64,000 nucleotides of DNA from CALAGB01 sp963713965 (lineage in GTDB: Bacteria > Chloroflexota > Chloroflexia > Thermomicrobiales > Thermomicrobiaceae): the NCBI GenBank assembly GCA_963713965.1, contig OY970217.1, positions 682,001 through 746,000 of the forward strand, in the 5' to 3' direction. A program made the position numbers and the translations under genes. Positions 1 to 8,753 of this stretch are shown here, piece after piece (within the stretch, counting starts at the first letter, position 1; each line of letters opens with the position of its first letter). The notes under the pieces are model-generated. The model was not told the origin of the DNA. It did no database searches and was given only the letters and a program-made list of their open reading frames with translations.

Positions 1-165
1 ACCGGACAGTTGCAGGAGATGCATCATCTCCGTGCTGATCGACGTGGTCTGATTCCGTCCCGCATTCCACACGAGCTCGCTGCACGTCTCGCCGTCGTAC
101 AGCGCCAGCCCAGTGACCGAAGTCGAGCTATCGATCGCGAGCAGTGTGCGGCCGTCGCTGGGCAC
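1..165 (-). CDS. tsaB: TsaB, N-terminal part (cut by window edge)
   Basis: This is the N-terminal part of TsaB, the non-catalytic partner of TsaD in making N6-threonylcarbamoyladenosine at tRNA position 37. The visible 55 residues contain LLAIDSSTSVTGLALYDG, the typical opening of this ASKHA-fold family. I chose the GTG at 165 because GGAGG lies about 7 bases upstream and because a later start would remove the first conserved strand. The gene overlaps the end of tsaE by 38 bases, so the two are probably translationally coupled. The rest of the protein lies beyond the left edge. Confidence 0.82.
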   Translation of the reverse strand, partial: MPSDGRTLLAIDSSTSVTGLALYDGETCSELVWNAGRNQTTSISTEMMHLLQLSG

Positions 166-667
166 CAGATACCTCCGCTCTGAGCGCCTCGACCATCTCC
201 ATGTAGCGCTCCCCACTTGGCCGGAAGACGAGCCGCCGCTTGGAATCGGACAGATGGCGCAACTCGATCAGCAAATAATCGTCGAAGGAGGACGTCGGCA
301 GTCGTTCCGGCCACTCGATAACGACGATTCCATTCTCGGCATCGAGATACTCTTCGTAACCGAACGTATCGAAATCCTCTACGCCCTCGAGTCGATAGAA
401 ATCGAGATGAAACAGGATGACTTGTTCGTCGTCTGCTGTCTTCCCCACATGCTCGGCCGCCAACGCGAAAGTCGGGCTCTGGACGTAACCGTCAACGTTC
501 AGTCCCCGCGCAAGCCCCTGGACCAGGGTCGTCTTTCCGGCTCCAACTTGACCCGCCAACAACAGGACGTCACGTGCACGGACCAACCGACCAAGTCGAA
601 AGCCGATCTGGCGCGTCTGATCTGGACTGTGCGAGATGACGTCGAGCGCCGAGCGGCGCGGGGGCAT
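128..667 (-). CDS. tsaE: TsaE, tRNA t6A biosynthesis ATPase
   Basis: TsaE is the small P-loop ATPase that drives the TsaB-TsaD complex in tRNA t6A37 synthesis. The 179-residue protein shows the Walker A motif GQVGAGKTT (residues 39-47), SPTFAL (64-69), the HLDFYRLE motif (87-94) and IVVIEWPERL (114-123), all family hallmarks; the length is normal or slightly long. The ATG has a modest AAAGG-type ribosome site. It is followed at once by tsaB. In Bacillus the order thiL-tsaE-tsaB is conserved; here thiL is also upstream on the same strand, but an amidase lies between. Confidence 0.93.
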   Translation of the reverse strand: MPPRRSALDVISHSPDQTRQIGFRLGRLVRARDVLLLAGQVGAGKTTLVQGLARGLNVDGYVQSPTFALAAEHVGKTADDEQVILFHLDFYRLEGVEDFDTFGYEEYLDAENGIVVIEWPERLPTSSFDDYLLIELRHLSDSKRRLVFRPSGERYMEMVEALRAEVSGAQRRPHTARDR

Positions 668-789
668 CGCGAACGACCTTTCGAGCAGGGAGGATCGTGA
701 AAAATAGCGGTCCGCGCCCGCGAACGCGATTCATCGCGGACCAACGGCCCATCATAGCCTTACGGGCATTTCTCAGACAAGCGAGTTCG

Positions 790-2207
790 CTACGCGCCCG
801 AAACGATCGGTGGACGGTACTGACTCCACGGCCGGAATGTCTCGAACGCCGCGGCCGCTCGCAAGACCGTGGCGTCATCCCGCCAGCGTCCCGCTATCTG
901 CAATCCGACCGGCATCCCGTTTGAATCGAAGCCACACGGAACGGTCGCGGCAGGTTGACCGGTCAGGTTGAAGACGTAGGTGTATGGCGTCCAGCTGAGA
1001 TAACTCGTCGCCTTTCCGGCCACGTGTCCCGGCTGATCCTCTCCCGCGGCAAACGCGGTCACCGGAACCGTCGGTGTAAGGATAAAATCGTACTGTTCGA
1101 CGAGACTGAGTACCTTCTCCGCAAAGAGCGCCTTGTAGTTATTAGCCGCGGTCAAGTCAACCCCGGAATAGAGGAAGCCTTCCTCAACTACCTTGGCTCT
1201 GCCCGGATCGATATCCGAACGGACCTCCGCGTAATCGTCCCGGTGACCGGCCGCCATGCCGGTGGCCCAAATGACCGAAAGCGACTCCCACGGATCTTCG
1301 AGCCCCGGATCGATCTCGACCACTTCAGCACCCATGTCCCGGAACGCCGCGACCGCTCGCTCGACGATTGCCAGCACCTCAGGTTCGACGCTCGCAAAAC
1401 CCAAGTCCGGACTCCAGGCCACCCGCATTCCACGAACGCCGCCCTCACAGGCGGCGACGTAGTCGGCGTCACGACGATCAATCGAGTTGCGATCCCGCCA
1501 GTCGGGTCCGGCAATCACGTTGAGCATCATGGCCGCGTCTCGAACCGTGCGCGTCATTGGTCCGACGTGGGCCAGCGCCTCGACGGCACTGGGAGGATAG
1601 TAAGGGACAAGTCCAAATGACGCCTTGAAGCCGAAAATACCAGTGAATGAAGCCGGAATGCGGATCGAGCCGGCGCCGTCGGTTCCCTGTGCGAGCGGCC
1701 CAAGTCCGGCGGCGACCGCCGCAGACGCGCCCCCGCTGGATCCACCGGGCGTTCGTTCCAAATTCCAGGGGTTCAGCGTTGAGCCCACCAACGGATTGGT
1801 TGATTCGCCTTTCCAGCCCAATTCTGGAGTGTTCGTCTTACCGAGCAGTACACCGCCAGCGTTTGTTAGGCGCTCGACAATCGGGGTGTCGAAATCGGGC
1901 ACCCAATCGCTCCAGAGACGCGATCCCTTGGTGGTGCGTATGCCCCTGGTCGGCGTCAGATCCTTCAATGAATAGGGGATGCCGGCCAGGCAAGGAACGT
2001 CGGCTCCAGTTGATACGCGTCTTCGGCACGCAGGGCATCGTCCATTGCTCGCTCCGGTGTCACTGTGACAAACGCGTTCAGCGTGGGATTGAGCGCCTCG
2101 ATGCGATCCAGGACGGCACGAGTGACCTCGACCGGCGAAAGACTTCGCCGCGCATACATCGCTCGGAGTTCGGCCGCGGACAGAAAACACAGGTCGGCGT
2201 CACTCAT
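790..2207 (-). pseudogene. Amidase-signature family amidase, frameshifted
   Basis: This is an amidase-signature hydrolase that cleaves amide bonds with a Ser-cisSer-Lys triad. The N-terminus (MSDADLCFLSAAELRAMY...) starts at the ATG at 2207 behind GGAGG and stays in one frame to about base 2000. The rest, from LAGIPYSLKD onward, lies in another frame and ends at 790. Triad positions are intact: Lys in GIPYSLKD, cis-Ser in GGSSGGASA, and the nucleophile in GAGSIRIPA. A single missing base around 1995-2010 explains the break. Whether this is a true mutation or a sequencing/assembly error cannot be told from the sequence. Substrate is unknown. It sits between thiL and tsaE on the same strand. 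Confidence 0.85.
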
Positions 2208-2305
2208 CTAAAACCTCCGAGTCGTGATCGTCGGTCGATTCCGCGCACGCGCACGCGTTTCAGCCAATCGCGTTCTCGTTCGGTGCGCAACACCATGGGG
2301 CAACG

Positions 2306-3343
2306 CTAGCTCTTCGGCCCAAAGTGGACGAAGGCTCCCGGTTCGACCAACTCGATCTTTCCGTTCTGTTGGCGAAGCTTGATTTCGGATCCGTCCGGAC
2401 CGGCCGGTTGCACCTCCCCGATGCGATACGGCGCGTTGAAACCCGCTCGCCGGAAAGCGCGACAGACCCGATGGAATACCGTGGGATTGGCGGTGAACAG
2501 GAGCTCGAAGTCCTCGCCTCCCCGTGTGGCCACGTCGAACCAATCAGTGAAAGACCAGCGAATTGAGGATGGAATCGGTATCTTGGTGGCCTCGATGAGT
2601 GCCGAAACACCCGATGACTCACAAATCTTTGGAAGATCGCCGAGCAGTCCATCACTTATGTCAATCGCCGCGCGAACTCCGCATCTCGCCAACAACCGTC
2701 CCTCTCTGACGCGCGGGGTGGGCCGGTCGAAGTGCGTGCGCATCGCGGGAGCGCCGTCAATGTCGCGCAAGTCATGCTGGTAGATGCGCAGACCGGCCGC
2801 GGCCATTCCGAGTGGCCCCGTTACCGCGACGACATCGCCAGCTTTCGCCGCCGAACGAACCATCAGCGGCTTACCGGCAGAGGACGCTTCCCCGAGCACC
2901 GTGACGGAGATCACGACGCCAAGCGGTGAATCACTGATGTCCCCTCCGGCGATCACGGTGCGAAACTGTCGCGCAAGGCCATTCAGCCCTTGATAGAACT
3001 CGATCACTTCCCGGTCGCGCTCGTCGCCGCGCAATCCAAGCGAGACGATGGCCACCCTCGGGAGCGCTCCCATGGCGGCGATATCGCTAAGATTCACTGC
3101 CAGCGCCTTGTGACCGAGATCCCGAAAGTCGACCCATTGCATACGGAAGTCGACATTTTCGATGAGCATGTCGTTGGTGACGACGACCTCATGCCCCGGG
3201 CGTGGTTTCCATACGGCCGCGTCGTCCCCGATCCCAAGCGTGAGCCGTTCGGTCCGGTGCGGGATCAAGGTTCTCCGAATTGACTCGATCAGATCGAACT
3301 CGTCGATTTCACTGACCGGGCGCCCACCTGAAGGTATACGCAT
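2306..3343 (-). CDS. thiL: Thiamine-monophosphate kinase ThiL
   Basis: ThiL phosphorylates thiamine monophosphate with ATP to give thiamine pyrophosphate, the last step of cofactor synthesis. The 345-residue protein has GIGDDAAV (37-44), the NDMLIENVDF segment, LAVNLSDIAAMGA, the GGDIS motif and DISDGLLGDL, which form the ATP/Mg site of this AIR-synthase-like fold. I keep the ATG at 3343 because the next candidate codon before SEIDEF is GTC. It begins 9 bases after the glycosyltransferase stop, so the two are probably co-transcribed. No TPP riboswitch was recognised upstream. Confidence 0.93.
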   Translation of the reverse strand: MRIPSGGRPVSEIDEFDLIESIRRTLIPHRTERLTLGIGDDAAVWKPRPGHEVVVTNDMLIENVDFRMQWVDFRDLGHKALAVNLSDIAAMGALPRVAIVSLGLRGDERDREVIEFYQGLNGLARQFRTVIAGGDISDSPLGVVISVTVLGEASSAGKPLMVRSAAKAGDVVAVTGPLGMAAAGLRIYQHDLRDIDGAPAMRTHFDRPTPRVREGRLLARCGVRAAIDISDGLLGDLPKICESSGVSALIEATKIPIPSSIRWSFTDWFDVATRGGEDFELLFTANPTVFHRVCRAFRRAGFNAPYRIGEVQPAGPDGSEIKLRQQNGKIELVEPGAFVHFGPKS

Positions 3344-3352
3344 CGCCCGCGT

Positions 3353-4513
3353 CTAATCCTTTCGTTTCGCTCGATACTCTTTGACCGCCTGCTCGTAGAC
3401 GTTCGCGGTCTCGCGCGCGGTTCGTTTCCAGCTGAACTGAGATGCTTGTGTGAAGCCACGCTCCCGCATCGAATGGCGCAGGTCCTCTTGTTCAGACAGC
3501 GACTCGAGAGCATGGCGAAGCTCATCGACGTCGGTTGGGTTGACGAGCATCCCGGCGTCTCCAGCCACTTCGGGCAGCGAGGACGTATTGGAGGCGATAA
3601 CCGGAGCGCCGCACGCCATAGCCTCGACGACCGGCATGCCAAACCCCTCATACAGTGAGGGATATACGAAGATCGTCGCGGCACTGTACCAGTATGGAAG
3701 ATCCAGAGGCTCAGCGAAACCCTTGAAGACGATTTCGCCGGCGACACCAAGCGACCGAGCCTCATCGAGAATCGGCTCGTACATCCAGCCCTGTGCTCCA
3801 ACAACGATCAGTGGAAGTCGCGTGGTTGGGTCGAGCCGGGACCACGCCCGCATCAGCGCGATCAGGTTCTTGCGCGGCTGCAACGTTCCGAGGAAGAGGA
3901 TAAATTGCTCCGGAAGGTCGTGCCGTTGTCGAAAGGACGTCAGCGCGGCCGGATCCTCGATGACTCTCATTTCGGGATTGAGACCGTTCGGCACAATGAT
4001 GACTCGCTCCGGCTCCACATTGTAGAAGTGGATGATGTCCGCACGCGTGTTGGATGAAACGGCGATGACTCGGTCGGCGTGCTCCACTGATCGGCGGGTC
4101 ATGGCGGTCAGATAGCGCTGCTTGAATCCCGGATACTGCTCCGGATAGCGCAGAAACGCGAGATCATGCACCGTCACGACAACCGCCCGGCCACTCAGGA
4201 CAGGCGCAATGTTCACCGTTCCGTGAACCACGTCGATCTTGTCACGCTCGAGACCAAACGGTGCACAGACTTGTTCCCACAGAATGCGAGTCTCCGGTCG
4301 GCCCGTCGGTATGAGGCTGGTAGTGAACTGAAGTCCCGCGCGATTGCCGAGAGACCCCGACCCATTGCGAGAATGCCGTCCAGCGTAGACCGTGAATCGG
4401 TGCGGGGACGCGGACGGCAGCTCACGTAGCAGATATTCAATGTAGCGGCTCACACCAGCCTGACGATAGCCGGGCCGTAAATCGAGCAGATGTGCCAATA
4501 TACCGACGTTCAA
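3353..4513 (-). CDS. GT4-family glycosyltransferase
   Basis: This is a GT-B fold glycosyltransferase of family GT4, probably transferring a hexose to a glycan or lipid at the cytoplasmic face. Over 386 residues it shows the N-terminal acceptor domain (MNVGILAHLLDLRPGYRQAG), VVTVHDLAFLRYPEQYP, the donor-domain LFLGTLQPRKN segment, and YPSLYEGFGMPVVEAMACG, which carries the paired glutamates of the EX7E motif. No membrane segment is seen. The stop is 9 bases ahead of thiL, and a 300-base promoter region separates its start from the divergent helicase. Donor and acceptor cannot be assigned. Confidence 0.88.
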   Translation of the reverse strand: MNVGILAHLLDLRPGYRQAGVSRYIEYLLRELPSASPHRFTVYAGRHSRNGSGSLGNRAGLQFTTSLIPTGRPETRILWEQVCAPFGLERDKIDVVHGTVNIAPVLSGRAVVVTVHDLAFLRYPEQYPGFKQRYLTAMTRRSVEHADRVIAVSSNTRADIIHFYNVEPERVIIVPNGLNPEMRVIEDPAALTSFRQRHDLPEQFILFLGTLQPRKNLIALMRAWSRLDPTTRLPLIVVGAQGWMYEPILDEARSLGVAGEIVFKGFAEPLDLPYWYSAATIFVYPSLYEGFGMPVVEAMACGAPVIASNTSSLPEVAGDAGMLVNPTDVDELRHALESLSEQEDLRHSMRERGFTQASQFSWKRTARETANVYEQAVKEYRAKRKD

Positions 4514-4626
4514 TCGAAATCCCTCGGTGAACTGTAACGTCGCCCCGCGGCGGCCAATACTAGCATACGTGGACTCGCTCCCCGATCGCAGTCCGTTTCA
4601 TTGAATTTAGTGCTCATCTGACCTGA

Positions 4627-4635
4627 TGCTATACT
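4627..4635 (+). promoter_or_regulatory. Extended -10 promoter for the helicase gene
   Basis: TGC followed by TATACT (4630-4635) forms an extended -10 element. No good -35 lies at the usual distance (TTGAAT at 4601 is 23 bases away). The same 11-base string TGCTATACTGA occurs before tRNA-Arg. It lies in the 302-base divergent region 4514-4815; nothing else was recognised there. Confidence 0.5.
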
Positions 4636-4815
4636 GACCCGAAGCGTCGTGGCCGCCAATTGGCACGTCAAGCCTGGATCGGACCGCGACGAATTGGGAT
4701 GCCGCGGCCAAATGCTGCGCGGCGCGACGGTCCATTCATACTGTCCGACCGGGTTCATCCACTGCCATCATTTAATTGGATGAAATGCGGATCGGTCCGG
4801 AGAAACACTCACCTC

Positions 4816-7701
4816 ATGCATCAACCCGCGAATCCTGAGAATGCCATCGAACAATTCAAGGCGTTTTATCCATTCGAGCTCGATCCATTTCAGCTCGATG
4901 CCATTCGCACGTTCCTAGCAGGTGACTCGGTCATGGTTGCCGCGCCGACCGGCACCGGGAAGACGGTCGTCGCCGAATTTGGCGTATACGAGTCGTCTCA
5001 CCGCGGCGGCAAGGTGATGTATACGACGCCAATCAAGGCGCTCAGCAATCAGAAATTTCGCGACCTGCGTGCCCTGTACGGCGATGAGGTTGGGCTTCTC
5101 ACCGGAGACGTCACCGAGAATCCTCGAGCGCGCATCATCGTGATGACGACCGAAGTCCTGCGTAACATGCTGCTGCAATCCCCCTGGGAGTTGGACGCGG
5201 TCGACTGCATCATCTTCGACGAGGTGCACTACATCGCCGACCCGGAACGTGGGACGACCTGGGAAGAGGCGATCATCCTCTGTCCAGATCACATTCAGCT
5301 GATCTGCCTCTCGGCAACCGTCTCAAACACCCAGGAGATCGCGGACTGGATCACGCGTACGCACCGTCCAATTCGTTTGATCACAAATTTCCAGCGCGTC
5401 GTGCCGCTGGCCCTCTATTACTACCTCGATCATAAACTGCGGCTCGTGATCGACCACGCAGGCGATCAGGTTGCCGATTTCCCTCATACTGGAGGCGAGA
5501 TCAAGCGTCGTGTCAGCCAGGGCGGATTCACCGCCGAGACACGCAGGCAGATCGAAGAGACTGAGCCACAACCTTGGGAGATCGTGCAGTCGCTGGCGAG
5601 CGACAACATGTTGCCGGCCATTTACTTCCTCTTCAGCCGTCGCGATTGCGAGGACTTCGCGCAACGGCTGGCCGTCATGCGACCGCAACTCGTGCGCGAC
5701 GACCTGACGCGCAACCGCATCGAGCACGTCATCTCGACCTACCTCGACGGACTTCGGGTGGAAGATCGCGAGCTGCAACAGGTGCAATCGATCGTGTCGC
5801 TGGCGCGCCAGGGAATCGGCTTCCACCATGCGGGTCTGTTGCCTCTGCTCAAACAACTCGTGGAAGTGCTCTTCAGTCAAGGCCTGATGCAGGTCGTATT
5901 CGCGACCGACACGTTGGCCCTCGGCGTCAATATGCCGGCCCGTACCGTTGTGATCGGCCGGTTGAGCAAGTGGGACGGTCGGCGACGACGACTGCTGATC
6001 CCGAACGAGTTCCAGCAGATGGCGGGCCGCGCCGGACGTCGCGGGATGGACGCACTCGGTAACATCGTGGTGCCAAACAGCCCCTGGATCTCCTTCAAGG
6101 ACACGCTGGAGATCGCCACCGGGGAGCTTCTGCCGGTGCGCAGCTCCTTTGCGATCCGCTACAACACCGTTCTGAACCTGTGGGACGCGCCACATGGCAA
6201 CCGTGTCCGCCATATGCTGCAACAATCGCTCTTTCAGTTCCAAACGGCCCGACGCATACGTGATCTCGAGGATCTAGCGCTCAACAAGGGCCAGGAGATC
6301 GACGAGGTTCCGCAAGGTTGCCTGATCGGCCTGGACGCGGGGGACGAACTTCTCGACGACTATCGAGGCATCAACTCTTCGATTAACACGCTACGCGGAC
6401 GAGAACGCCGGGTGCAGCGTGAAATCCACGAGCTGCGACTGCGGCTGGACGATCGGCCCTGGCCCGAACCGGGGCGACCGGCCCTGCGACGTGTCTTCAA
6501 GGAGCTGGACCCAGGGACTCCGGTCCATTTGCGAGACGCCGGCTGGGCGATCTATCTCGGCCGTGGCGGGCAGGGTGGAGTCGGGCTCTTCTTGACGCAG
6601 AGCTCCATCGAGCTCGTTGTGGAGTACCGGCAGATTGACTACCTTCCGGCTCCCGGTGCTCCGGTTGAGCTGCCGGAGTCGCTGCAGTCGATCGAGACGC
6701 CCGATGTTGATCTCCTCTCGGTTGTCTCCGAAGCGGAACTCGACACTATCTGGGAGCAGCTGGGACAGCTCGATCTGCCTGATCTCGACGCCGTTGCCGC
6801 GGAGCATCGGCGAGAGATGGACCGCCGTCTCGGGAAAGAGCGGTCCTCGATCGAGGCTGACGTGGCAGAAGTGCGTGAACAGATTCGCGCGCTGACGCAG
6901 ACTCGCACGAATCACCCCTGCCACACGTGTCCGCGCCGCAAGGAGCACCAGGCCAACTTGAAACGAATGTCGGCTCTGGAGCGCGATCGTGCCGGCATCC
7001 AAACCGAACTCGGTCGCGAGCAGACCAGCGAAGAGGAACGCATTCGACGCCTGATCCGGGGAATTCGAGACGTGCTGCATCGGTTCGGCTACTTGCATCG
7101 GGGCTACCCCACTGCCAAAGCCGACACGCTGGCTAACGTGTTCGACACTCATGGATTGGTCCTGTGCGAGATGGTCGACCGCGGATTTCTGGATCGGCTC
7201 TCGGCACCGAACCTGGCCGAGGTCTTCTCCTGGTTCGCCTACGACCGTGACTTCCGCTTCGGCAACTCGTTCACGTTGCCGAACCGGCTAGTGCTGTTGC
7301 GACGGCGGCTCGATGACCTGGAGCAAGAGGTCTTTTCGGGTGAACGCAGCAACGGCCTCTTCATCACCAGCGGCCATAGCGAAGGCTTCTACGGCGCCAT
7401 GCGCGCCTGGTGCCACGGGTCGTCGATGGCGCGGATCCTGGAGCAGATCGAGCTGAGCGAGGGCGATCTCGTCCTATCGTTCAACAAAACGATCGACATC
7501 ATGCGCCAGGTGCGCGAGATGTTGGGACAGGCCATGCCGGATCATCCGCTACGGGACGCGCTTGCGGATGCCGAGCGATTGGTGCGACGTGACATCGTCG
7601 AACAGTCCCTCTCGATCGGCTTCCTCCCTCTTGTCGACGCAGAGGAACTACAGGCAATCGACACGCTGGTCGATCAGAGCGAGGCACCCATCGATGTATA
7701 G
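4816..7701 (+). CDS. Ski2/Mtr4-like (HelY-type) DExH helicase with DSHCT domain
   Basis: This is a superfamily 2 nucleic-acid helicase of the Ski2/Mtr4/HelY group, probably acting in RNA processing or decay. From the ATG at 4816 it is 961 residues. Walker A APTGTGKT lies near residue 42, the DEVH box near 134, LSATVSN follows, and the arginine-finger motif GRAGRRG near 403. A spacer contains CHTCPRRKEH near 700, a Cys/His cluster also seen in actinobacterial HelY, and the C-terminus matches the DSHCT domain. The frame is open further upstream (to 4660), but family similarity begins at MHQPANPEN, with GGAGA about 12 bases before. The stop is 6 bases from the convergent AhpD-fold gene. Confidence 0.9.
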   Translation: MHQPANPENAIEQFKAFYPFELDPFQLDAIRTFLAGDSVMVAAPTGTGKTVVAEFGVYESSHRGGKVMYTTPIKALSNQKFRDLRALYGDEVGLLTGDVTENPRARIIVMTTEVLRNMLLQSPWELDAVDCIIFDEVHYIADPERGTTWEEAIILCPDHIQLICLSATVSNTQEIADWITRTHRPIRLITNFQRVVPLALYYYLDHKLRLVIDHAGDQVADFPHTGGEIKRRVSQGGFTAETRRQIEETEPQPWEIVQSLASDNMLPAIYFLFSRRDCEDFAQRLAVMRPQLVRDDLTRNRIEHVISTYLDGLRVEDRELQQVQSIVSLARQGIGFHHAGLLPLLKQLVEVLFSQGLMQVVFATDTLALGVNMPARTVVIGRLSKWDGRRRRLLIPNEFQQMAGRAGRRGMDALGNIVVPNSPWISFKDTLEIATGELLPVRSSFAIRYNTVLNLWDAPHGNRVRHMLQQSLFQFQTARRIRDLEDLALNKGQEIDEVPQGCLIGLDAGDELLDDYRGINSSINTLRGRERRVQREIHELRLRLDDRPWPEPGRPALRRVFKELDPGTPVHLRDAGWAIYLGRGGQGGVGLFLTQSSIELVVEYRQIDYLPAPGAPVELPESLQSIETPDVDLLSVVSEAELDTIWEQLGQLDLPDLDAVAAEHRREMDRRLGKERSSIEADVAEVREQIRALTQTRTNHPCHTCPRRKEHQANLKRMSALERDRAGIQTELGREQTSEEERIRRLIRGIRDVLHRFGYLHRGYPTAKADTLANVFDTHGLVLCEMVDRGFLDRLSAPNLAEVFSWFAYDRDFRFGNSFTLPNRLVLLRRRLDDLEQEVFSGERSNGLFITSGHSEGFYGAMRAWCHGSSMARILEQIELSEGDLVLSFNKTIDIMRQVREMLGQAMPDHPLRDALADAERLVRRDIVEQSLSIGFLPLVDAEELQAIDTLVDQSEAPIDV

Positions 7702-7707
7702 CGCTGT

Positions 7708-8124
7708 TCAGCCTCGGTCGAGATAGTCCATCACCTCTTGGTTGACGTCGTCATCCATGGCCAGGCCATTGATCATCGTCGAGATACCGCTGAAATACTG
7801 AAGGACCGAAAGGGCCTCCAGGATCTGGGCGTTGCTGATCCCCATCTTCTTCAGTCGTGCCGTGTGGATGCGAATACCGAAGATGTTGTTCGACATCGTC
7901 ACCGTCGCCCAGGCGAGCCACTCCTTGAGCATCGAATCGAGTTCGCCCTGATTCATGACGGCACGACGATTCTCGATCGCCGCCTTCAGAACGCTCGGGT
8001 TGTTTCCAAGGACCTGATAGACGTTGGGCACCTGACCGGCGCCGAAGCCGTCTTTAATCTCTCGATACAAATCTCGGACTTCGTCGTCGGCCTCGTTTTC
8101 CGGGAAAAATGGGATCGTCGGCAT
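7708..8124 (-). CDS. Carboxymuconolactone decarboxylase (AhpD-fold) protein lacking cysteines
   Basis: The 138-residue protein resembles the carboxymuconolactone decarboxylase/AhpD all-helical family: PFFPENEADDEVRDLYREIK and KEWLAWATVTMSNN...HTARLKKMG are typical. In redox-active members a CxxC lies before a histidine. Here that stretch reads SNNIFGIRIHTA, the histidine is present, but both cysteine positions are Asn and Gly, and the whole protein has no cysteine. A peroxidase or disulfide role is therefore unlikely, and the actual function is unknown. It is monocistronic and convergent with the helicase. Confidence 0.82.
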   Translation of the reverse strand: MPTIPFFPENEADDEVRDLYREIKDGFGAGQVPNVYQVLGNNPSVLKAAIENRRAVMNQGELDSMLKEWLAWATVTMSNNIFGIRIHTARLKKMGISNAQILEALSVLQYFSGISTMINGLAMDDDVNQEVMDYLDRG

Positions 8125-8266
8125 GTTGCACTCCTCGCCATCGGGTATTTGTCGTCGTCGATGGTCTCCAGCAAAAACGGTCGGACCTCACATACTCGAG
8201 CAAGGCCGTTCGCAGACTGAACTTATACCAGGAGGCTAATCCAGGGAATGGGATAGGAGTGGGAAC

Positions 8267-8734
8267 TTAGTGGCGAAGTGCGCGTTCCTGCGGTTCGATC
8301 ACGTCCATGACCATGTGCTGATGCTCGATGCCACCCATATGGAAGCGCCGGCCGATCGGACGGAATCCGAGCTGCTGGTAAAAGTTGAGCGCGTGCGTCT
8401 GAGCGTTCAGGCTGATGACAGCCGCACCATAGTCGACGCTGGTCTCCATCAACTCTCGCATGATCGCCTGCCCAACGCCACGTCGTCGCATGTGACGACG
8501 GACCGCCACCCAGGCAATCTGCGCGTCATCGAAGAGATACGTCACTCGACCAATGCCCACGATCTGGCTGTCGATCGCGGCGAGGACGTGAACGCTTAGC
8601 TCGTCGTCGGGGTCGTCGTAGACTGAGTTGGTGAGGCGCTGCTCTTCAACGAAGACCTCCTGGCGGACGGCATAGACCGCAGCCTGCGCATCTTTCCAAT
8701 CAGCCACCCAGGCTCGCACCGGATTGCCTGACAT
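8267..8734 (-). CDS. GNAT acetyltransferase, ElaA-like
   Basis: This is a Gcn5-related N-acetyltransferase of the ElaA type, 155 residues from the ATG at 8734. VYAVRQEVFVEEQRL near the N-terminus, IVGIGRVTYLFDDAQIAWVAV, the acetyl-CoA loop RRHMRRRGVGQAIM and the closing NFYQQLGFRPIGRRF are characteristic. The start lies 19 bases after the argH stop, so it is likely co-transcribed with argH. The open frame continues upstream into argH, but that extension is not family-like. The acceptor substrate is unknown. Confidence 0.85.
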   Translation of the reverse strand: MSGNPVRAWVADWKDAQAAVYAVRQEVFVEEQRLTNSVYDDPDDELSVHVLAAIDSQIVGIGRVTYLFDDAQIAWVAVRRHMRRRGVGQAIMRELMETSVDYGAAVISLNAQTHALNFYQQLGFRPIGRRFHMGGIEHQHMVMDVIEPQERALRH

Positions 8735-8753
8735 CGATTCGAATCGACTCGGG

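Noticed and set aside
5323..6243. 306-codon leftward frame inside the helicase gene
   Set aside because: It is a shadow of the helicase coding strand without recognisable domains.
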